Program-made: the position numbers and the translations under genes | The notes under the pieces: generated by a model | Database searches by the model: none | Seen by the model: only the letters and a program-made list of their open reading frames with translations | What the model was told of the DNA's origin: nothing | From: Pedococcus_A sp963730585 | GTDB lineage: Bacteria; Actinomycetota; Actinomycetes; Actinomycetales; Dermatophilaceae | Direction of reading: 5' to 3' | DNA: 64,000 bases | NCBI GenBank assembly: GCA_963730585.1 | Contig: CAVSSL010000010.1 | Coordinates: forward strand, 186,001-250,000 | Part shown: positions 57,456 through 64,000 of the stretch, piece after piece | Layout of the letters: the number at the start of each line of letters is the position of its first letter | How positions within the stretch are numbered: position 1 is the first letter of the stretch

Positions 57456-59114
57456 GCACCGCGGTCCCGCCCGAGATCCCGGGCCTGGTCTACGTGCAGC
57501 CGGTCGGCTCCGGCGGCTACGCCGACGTGTTCCTCTACGAGCAGCAGATGCCGCGGATGCCGGTCGCGGTCAAGGTGCTCAAGGGCGAGGGCCTCACCCC
57601 GGCGATCCGCCAGCAGTTCACCGACGAGGCCGACACCATGGCCCAGCTCGGCGACCACCCCTACATCGTCCAGGTCTTCCGCGCCGACACCGCCGCCGAC
57701 GGCCGGCCCTACCTGGTGATGAAGTACTACCCGCCGCCGAACCTCGCGGTCCGCGCCCGGCGGGAGCGCTTCACGGTCGAGGAGGTGCTGCGCACCGGCA
57801 TCCAGCTGGCCAGCGCCGTCGAGACCGCCCACCGGGCCGGCATCATCCACCGCGACATCAAGCCGGCCAACGTGCTGGTCAGCCAGTACGGCGCACCGGG
57901 CCTCACCGACTTCGGCATCGCCGGCCAGCTCGGCCACCGCGGAGGGCTGAACGATGAGGGCGAGGACGACGGCGACGACGTCGGCGTCTCGGTGCCCTGG
58001 GCGCCGCCCGAGGTGCTCTTCGGCCAGAGCAACGGCGACGCGCGCGCCGACGTCTACTCGCTCGCCGCCACGCTGTGGCAGCTGCTCGTCGGGCGCTCGC
58101 CGTTCGAGGTCCCCGGCGGCGACAACACGGCATACGCGCTCATGCCCCGGATCCGCTCGACCCCGGTGCCCGCGACCGGCCGCGCCGACGTGCCCGTCTC
58201 GCTCGAGCGGCTGCTCTCCCTGGCGATGGCCAAGGACCCGTCGGCCCGGCCCGCCACGGCACTGCAGCTGGCCCGGGCGCTGCAGGAGATCGAGCAGGAG
58301 CAGCGCTTCCCGCGCACGGCCATGGTCGTGCTCGACGAGCAGGGCCAGACCACCCTCGCCGACCACAGCGGACCGCGCCCGGACGACGGCGACGACGACC
58401 GCACCCGGGTGCGGGCCCCCAAGGCGGTGCAGGCGCAGGCGCCGGCTCCCGCCCGACCCAGCCCACCGGCATACCCGGCACCGCTCTCGGGGTCGACCAC
58501 CATCCCGGCGGCCGGTCGGGTCACGCCGCACACCGGCTCGTCGGCGGCCGCACCGACCGACGACCTCGCCGAGGAGGGCACGGTGCGGGTCGACCGCTCG
58601 CGGGCCCGCCAAGCCGGTGGTTCCACGGGAAACATCACCCCACCGGACCGCGCCCGAGCAGCAGGACGACCGCCGCCAAGCCACCCTCAGCCCCGCGGTC
58701 GTGCTCGGCGTCGTCGGCGCGCTGGTGCTCGCCCTCGTCGGTGTCGGCGCCTGGGCGCTGGCCGGTCGCGGCGACACCCCGGCCCCCACGCCCAGCCCGT
58801 CGGCCCCGACGCTGGCCGGCCCGAGCGACGACTCGGCCCTCGACGTGCCGCAGACCCCCGAGCTCGAGGCCCGAGGGATCGCGGGTGCCGTGCGGTTCAG
58901 CTGGACCTACCCCGGCGCCGCGAAGGCCGACACGTTCCGCGTGCGGGTCGCCCCGACGGCAGACGCCCTGCCGGAGGCGAAGTTCCGACTGGCGAAGTCG
59001 GCCTCCCAGACCGTGAAGACGAGCAAGGGCCGCCAGCTGTGCGCGCAGGTGCAGGTCGTGCGCAGCGGCGCGAGCTCCACCTGGTCGGAGCCGGCCTGCG
59101 AGAGGGCGGGGTAG
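57452..59114 (+). CDS. membrane Ser/Thr protein kinase, Pkb2-like (frame switch)
   Basis: About 550 residues. Kinase domain ~8-285 with GSGGYADVFLYEQ, PVAVKVLKG, HRDIKPANVLV, LTDFGIAGQLGH and PPEVL, all catalytic residues present. After a Pro/Ala linker the frame switches near 58620-58650 (one extra base) and continues as ATLSPAVVLGVVGALVLALVGVGAWALAG (membrane helix) and an outside Fn3-like domain ending in TWSEPACERAG. Order and neighbours resemble the Bifidobacterium pkb2 of the PFNA cluster. No PASTA repeats, so it is not PknB. Confidence 0.82.
58620..58633. promoter_or_regulatory. degenerate parS-like site in the kinase gene
   Basis: GTTCCACGGGAAAC matches 12 of 14 bases of parS. It lies where the kinase gene changes frame and would read VPRET in the downstream frame, similar to the VSRET written by true parS in parA. 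Doubtful as a functional ParB site. Confidence 0.25.
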
Positions 59115-59118
59115 CGGC

Positions 59119-59835
59119 ATGGGTGTCACCGTCGAGTTCTGCGGCGAGGAGTTCGTCGCCCCGCCGGACCGCCCCCTCACCATCGGACGCTCCGGCGACG
59201 TCGAGATCGACGACAACCCCTACCTGCACCGCACCTTCCTCCAGGTCGTGCAGGACGGCGGCCTGTGGTGGCTGGCCAACGTCGGCTCGACCCTGACGGC
59301 GACGGTCGCCGACCAGAAGGGTCTCTTCCAGGCCTGGCTCTCCCCGGGGGCCCGCGTGCCGCTCGCCCTCGAGCGCTTCACGGTGTGGTTCACCGCCGGC
59401 CCGACCACCTACGACTTCGAGGTCGTCGTCGACACCCCGGCCTTCACGATGGTGGCGCCCGACCCGGTCGTCGACGACCGCACGGGCGAGACCACCGTCG
59501 GGCGCGTCTCGTTCACGCCCGACCAGAAGCTGCTGATCGTCGCCCTCTGCGAGGGCTTCCTGACCCGCACGTATGCCGGGTCCGGCCAGATCCCGTCCTC
59601 CGCGGACGCCGCGGCCCGGCTGGGCTGGAAGGTCACGAGATTCAACCGAAAACTGGACAACGTGTGTCAAAAGCTCGCCGATGCTGGTACTCGTGGACTG
59701 CACGGGGGGCCGGGGAAGCTCGCGAGCAACCGCAAGGCGCGGCTGGTCGAGCACGCACTGTCGACGAGGTTGGTCACCGAGGCCGACCTCGCGCTGCTCG
59801 ACGCAGTCGCGTCCGAGCGTGACGAGGGGGAGTAG
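59119..59835 (+). CDS. FHA-domain protein with C-terminal winged-helix-like domain
   Basis: A 238-residue protein: N-terminal FHA-like domain (RPLTIGRSGDVEIDDNPYLHRTFLQVVQDGGLWWLANVGST) and C-terminal DNA-binding-like helices (VSFTPDQKLLIVALCEGFLTR...SADAAARLGWKVTRFNRKLDNVCQKLADAG). The canonical FHA SxxH is replaced by LHRTF. It lies four bases after the kinase stop and three before the giant protein gene. Such proteins are thought to link kinase signalling to transcription. Confidence 0.82.
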   Translation: MGVTVEFCGEEFVAPPDRPLTIGRSGDVEIDDNPYLHRTFLQVVQDGGLWWLANVGSTLTATVADQKGLFQAWLSPGARVPLALERFTVWFTAGPTTYDFEVVVDTPAFTMVAPDPVVDDRTGETTVGRVSFTPDQKLLIVALCEGFLTRTYAGSGQIPSSADAAARLGWKVTRFNRKLDNVCQKLADAGTRGLHGGPGKLASNRKARLVEHALSTRLVTEADLALLDAVASERDEGE

Positions 59836-59838
59836 CTG

Positions 59839-62800
59839 GTGAGTCCGGTGCACAGCCGGAAGGTGGGGATCGCCTCCGCGGCCGCCGTCGCGGTGGTGGC
59901 GTCGAGCCTGACCTGGTTCGCGGTCACGTCCAAGGGCGAGACCGTGCACGAGGCCGACCTCAACGACGGCGGGATCTGGGTCTCCTCGGCGGCCAACGCG
60001 AGCTTCGCCCGGCTCAACAAGCCGGTGGGCCAGTTCGACGCCGGGGTGAAGGCCAACACCGCGGCCGACTCGTCCATCGACGTGGTGCAGGACGGCAGTG
60101 CCGTCGCCGGCATCTCGGTCAACAGCAGCCAGCTCATCCCCATCGACACCCGCACCGGCCGGCTCGACGAGGCCTCGGCCGTGGCGGTGCCCGCTCCCGC
60201 GTCGGCGACCAACCTGCAGACCTTCGTCCCGCGCACGGTCGACCTCCGCGGCGGCACCGTGGCCATGGTCGACCCCAAGAGCGGCAAGGTGTGGGCCCAG
60301 CGCGTCGACGCCCGACAGGGCATCAGCGGCCTCGAGGCGCTCTCGGCCGGCGCGAAGCCGCTGGCCCAGGTCGGCGGAGTGGCGGCGCTGGCGGTCGACG
60401 TGCACGGCGGCGTGCACGCCGTCTCGGGCGCGACCGGCAAGGTCGTCTCCCTCAAGGCCACGGCGACCGGGTTCGACAAGCCCGTGACCACGACCATCAG
60501 CGCCCGCACCAAGGCGGTCGACATCACCGCGCTCGGCGACCGCTGGGTGGTCTACGACGCCTCGCGCGACCAGCTCTTCGCCGAGGGCCTCGACAAGCCG
60601 GTCAACGGCGGGGTCACCGTGGCCAGCGGCGGACTGGCCTATGCCGCGCTGCAGTACCCCGGCCCCGAGACCGACGACGTGGCCCTGCAGGGTGCCGACC
60701 AGGTGCACGTGGTGGGTCTCGACGGCGGGCCGAGCCAGGGCGGCGTGACCCTGGACGACCCGTCCGGGAGCGGGCAGTCGACTGGGCAGGTGATGGTGTC
60801 GCGGCCGCTGCGCCTCGGCTCCTGCCTCCACGCGGCGTGGGCGGCGCCGACCACGGCGTTCTACAACCTCAACTGCGGCAAGGACGAGGCCGTGCCCGCC
60901 GTGGCGGTCGAGCGGAAAGGGACCACGTCGCTGCGTGAGGGTGTCGCCCTGCGCACCAACCGGGGCCTCGTGGTGCTCAACGACCTCGACGGCGGTGAGG
61001 TCTGGGACCTCGACAGCAAGCCGATCAAGATCGACGACTGGGACTCGCTGATCCCGCCGCCGCAGCGGGAGAACAAGAACAAGAAGAAGGACGAGAACCT
61101 CATCGACGAGGCGTCCCAGGCGCAGCCGCCGAAGGCCGAGCCGGACAACCTCAAGGCACGGCCCGGGCGCACCTCCAAGCTGCACGTGCTCGACAACGAC
61201 ACCGACTCGACGGGCGCCATCCTCGCCATCGACGCGGGCGACGTGACGCAGCCGGACCTCGAGGGCGTCAGCGTCAGCGTGGCGGCAGACGGCCAGAGCG
61301 TCGACGTCACCATCCCGAAGGACCCGCAGCGCCAGTCCTTCTCGTTCAAGTACAAGGTCAACAACGGCACCTCGGCCGAGAAGTCCGAGGCGACCGTGCG
61401 GGTGGGCATCGCCGGCGCCCAGGAGAACACGCCGCCCCACCTGCGTCCCGGCCCGGCAAGCCTCGCCAACGCCAAGTACCCGGTCAACGCCGGCAAGCTC
61501 CTGCCGTTGCAGGTCATCGGCGACTGGCGCGACAAGGAGAGCGACACCATCACGGTCGAGGCGACCGCGAAGGGCAGCTCGGTCGACGGCCTGGGCCGCC
61601 TCAACGTGCTCGCCCCGCTCAAGGCGGGTTCGCAGACGGTGGAGTATGCCGTCAGCGACAGCCGCGACCAGACCACCGGTCGGGTGAACCTCCAGGTGCT
61701 CGGCAAGGACGACAAGGCCCGCGCGCCGGACGCCAAGCCCGACGTCGTGCGTGGCGTGGTGGGCAAGCCGCTGCAGATCGAGCCGCTCGGCAACGACATC
61801 GCGGGCGCCGACCCCACCGAGCCCGACGCGAAGATGCGCCTGTCGCGGGAGGTGCCCTCACAGGGACCGCTCACCATCGACACCAACCTCGACACCGGCG
61901 TCGTCACCATCACCGGCGCGGCAGCCGGCCACTACGAGCTGACCTACGGAGCCCAGGTGGGCGCCGGGGTCTCCGCCGGCCGCATCCGCGTCGACCTCGA
62001 AGCCGACCCGGATCCCGAGGCGCCGCCCGTGGCGGTGCCCGACTCGGCGACCCTGCGGGACCAGACGCCCGTGCTGACCGACGTGCTGGCCAACGACTAC
62101 AGCCCGCGCGCCGACGTGCTCGTCACCCGCAGCGTCAACGTCGACACCAGCAGCTCGTGGCTGCGGCCGTCCATCTACAAGGGCCGCTGGGTGCGCATCG
62201 AGGCACTCGAGCCGGCCACCGCAGGCGCCAAGCCGCGCACCGGCACCGTGCGCTACACCGTCAGCGACGGCACCAAGACCACCACCGGCGAGGTCGAGGT
62301 GGCCCAGCGCCCGGCGCTCGAGGGGGCGCTGCCCGTGGTGCAGGACGACGTCGCGGTCGTGCGCGCCCAGGACAGCGTGACCATCCCGGTCATGGACAAC
62401 GACAGCATGGCCGAGGGCATCCCGCTGGTCCTCGACCCCGGCTCGGTGAAGGTGCTGAACGGCGCCGACAACGCCTTCGCCTCGGGCAACGTGATCCGCT
62501 ACGTGCCGGAGGACCGGAACCCGAAGACCGAGGAGGTCCGGGTCATCGAGTACGCGGTGTACCCGATCGGGATGCGGGAGAAGGCCCAGACGGGCCGGGT
62601 CACCGTCACGGTGAAGCCGCTGCCGACCCCCACCCAGCAGAACCAGCCTCCGAGGGCGCGCAGCTTCTCGGCGAGCGTGGTGGCCGGCGAGCCACTGACC
62701 ATCACGGTGCCCACGTCCGGGGTCGACGCCGACGGCGACAGCGTCACCGTCGACGGGCTCGTCGGCGAGGACGGCGACAGCGTCGACCTCTCGCTCGGGC

Positions 62801-64000
62801 GGGTCACCTCCTTCGGCGCCTCGACCATCCAGTACGAGGCCTACCCCCGCTCGGCCGGCACCGAGGTGCTGCACTACCAGGTGCGCGACCGCTTCGGCGC
62901 CACCAGCACCGGCTTCGTGCGCATCGGCGTCGTGCAGCCGGGCGACCCGCAGCCGCCGGTGGCGGTCGAGGACGAGGTGCGCGCCGCCCCCGGCAAGCGG
63001 GTCACCGTCGACGTCACCGAGAACGACCTCATCGCCCGCGGCGACGCGGTCTCGCTGGAGTACAAGGACCTCAACGAGCGAGTCCGACCTCGCGAAGTGG
63101 AAGGTCGACGAGCGCAACACCTACTTCTCCACCACGGTCCAGGACCCGGGCAAGGGCGTCCAGCACCTGACCTACGGCATCACCAACGGCCTGTTCGACC
63201 CGTCCCGGGCGTCGGTCACCGTCGTGCCGACCCCCAACTACAAGAACCCGCCGGTGGCCGTCGACGACGTCGCCAAGCCGAAGTACGGCGAGGACACCGC
63301 GCTGGTCGACGTGCTGGCCAACGACCGCGACATCGACGGCGACCGCTCGCAGCTGAAGGTCGTCAAGCTGCTCTCGCCGGAGGGCACCATCGAGGGCAAC
63401 CAGGTGCGGGTCAAGGTGCTCGACCACCCGCACACCGTCCCCTACGTCATCCAGGACGAGGACGGCGAGACGGCGATGGCCCTCATCTACGTGCCGACCG
63501 GCAGCGACGGGTCGCCGTTCGTCGTCAGCGGCGCGCTCATCCAGATGGACAAGGACTCCACCAAGGGCGTCAAGCTCGCCGACTACGTGAAGTCGCCGCG
63601 CTCGCGGGTCATCGGCATCACCGCGGGCGAGACCATCAGCGCCTCGCCGCGTGAACACCTGACTGCCGAGGCCGACGGCAAGGACGGCCTGACCCTGCGC
63701 TCCGAGAACGGCTACGTCGGCCCGGCGGCCGTGATGCTGGAGGTCAGCGACCAGGAGACCTTGGACCAGAAGGACTTCCGCACGGCATACGTCTCCATCC
63801 CGGTGCAGATCGGACCGAAGGTGCCGCTGCTGCGGTGCCCCGACTACGCCGTCACCGTCAACGCGGCCGGTCGAGCGCGTGACATCGACGTCCCGACGCT
63901 GTGCCACGCGTGGGTGCCGCCGGGCATGACGCTCGACGACGTCACCTTCGACGCGAAGTGGGAGCCCGAGCCCAAGGGCGTCGACCTGCGCCAGTCCGGC
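59839..64000 (+). CDS. giant repeat surface protein (Fn3-like), runs off the end; frame switch
   Basis: An open coding region of more than 1,380 residues reaching the window end. N-terminal signal-anchor (VGIASAAAVAVVASSLTWFAV), a beta-propeller-like part (~40-420), a Lys-rich break (RENKNKKKDEN), then many tandem Ig/cadherin-like units ending in patterns such as LDNDTDS, LGNDIAG, LANDYSP, MDNDSMA, TENDLIA, LANDRDIDGD. The N-D/N-x-D repeats resemble Ca-binding VCBS/cadherin-like domains. Near 63075-63082 (LNE | SESDLAKWKVDE) the frame must lose one base. In the PFNA cluster this is the Fn3 gene, followed by a MoxR-type ATPase outside the window. Confidence 0.85.

Noticed and set aside
54717..58789. 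Very long minus-strand frame opposite the PP2C-FHA-kinase genes
   Set aside because: Low-complexity Gly/Arg/Ala translation, antisense to genes with clear motifs.

Overview
This window is a very G+C-rich actinobacterial chromosome segment carrying the replication origin. The gene order rpmH-rnpA-yidD-yidC-jag-rsmG-parA-parB on one side and dnaA / dnaN-gnd-recF-DUF721-gyrB-gyrA-DUF3566-tRNA-Ile-tRNA-Ala-DLW39 on the other is the classic origin neighbourhood of Actinomycetota. The block amidase(CwlM-like)-trxA-trxB-anti-sigma-sigM-pseudokinase-murJ-DUF6049-nudix-cca matches the order Rv3915 to Rv3907 of Mycobacterium tuberculosis. Composition, gene content and the Bifidobacterium-like kinase/Fn3 cluster at the right end suggest Micrococcales, perhaps Intrasporangiaceae; that family assignment is inference only.

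Layout. 0-5.7 kb: an unusual cluster of MauE-like and MauD-like thiol-redox membrane proteins, another membrane protein and a Tat-exported, extremely Cys-rich protein fused to LGFP wall-binding repeats, followed by a small phage-like domain protein and a cytosolic copper-storage protein. 5.9-10.5 kb: accessory genes (alpha/beta-hydrolase-adenylate cyclase fusion, DUF1622, broken cupin, RibD-C reductase, DUF4395). 10.5-16.6 kb: tRNA-Ala, DLW-39, tRNA-Ile, DUF3566, gyrA, gyrB. 16.9-19.5 kb: decayed lipoprotein, M4 metalloprotease fused to an emfourin-like domain, small membrane protein. 19.5-24.2 kb: nudix, DUF721, recF, gnd, dnaN. 24.2-24.9 kb: DnaA-box cluster (oriC). 24.9-26.7 kb: a divergent TetR / NAD-epimerase pair lodged between oriC and dnaA. 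26.7-34.9 kb: dnaA, then the rpmH to parB run with four perfect parS sites. 35-45.7 kb: the leftward cwlM-trx-sigM-murJ run. 45.8-48.5 kb: a shattered acyltransferase gene and cca. 48.5-54 kb: a glycosyltransferase and two Stealth phosphotransferases, likely acquired. 54.3-64 kb: a PFNA-like cluster (LpqN-like protein, PP2C phosphatase, FHA protein, Ser/Thr kinase, FHA-wHTH protein, giant repeat protein running off the end).

How the parts work together: dnaA, dnaN, recF, gyrB/A and the DnaA boxes form the initiation and topology core; ParA/ParB and parS segregate the origin; yidC/yidD, rnpA and rsmG serve membrane insertion and RNA processing; the sigM-trx-cwlM-murJ block couples redox/envelope stress to peptidoglycan synthesis.

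Two things stand out. First, the octamer CGGCATAC (either strand) occurs at least 41 times, inside genes in several reading frames and between genes, where it sometimes forms inverted pairs; it looks like a highly iterated genomic signal. Second, many non-core genes contain single frame switches, most fixable by removing one base, so either the assembly carries indel errors or several genes are decaying.
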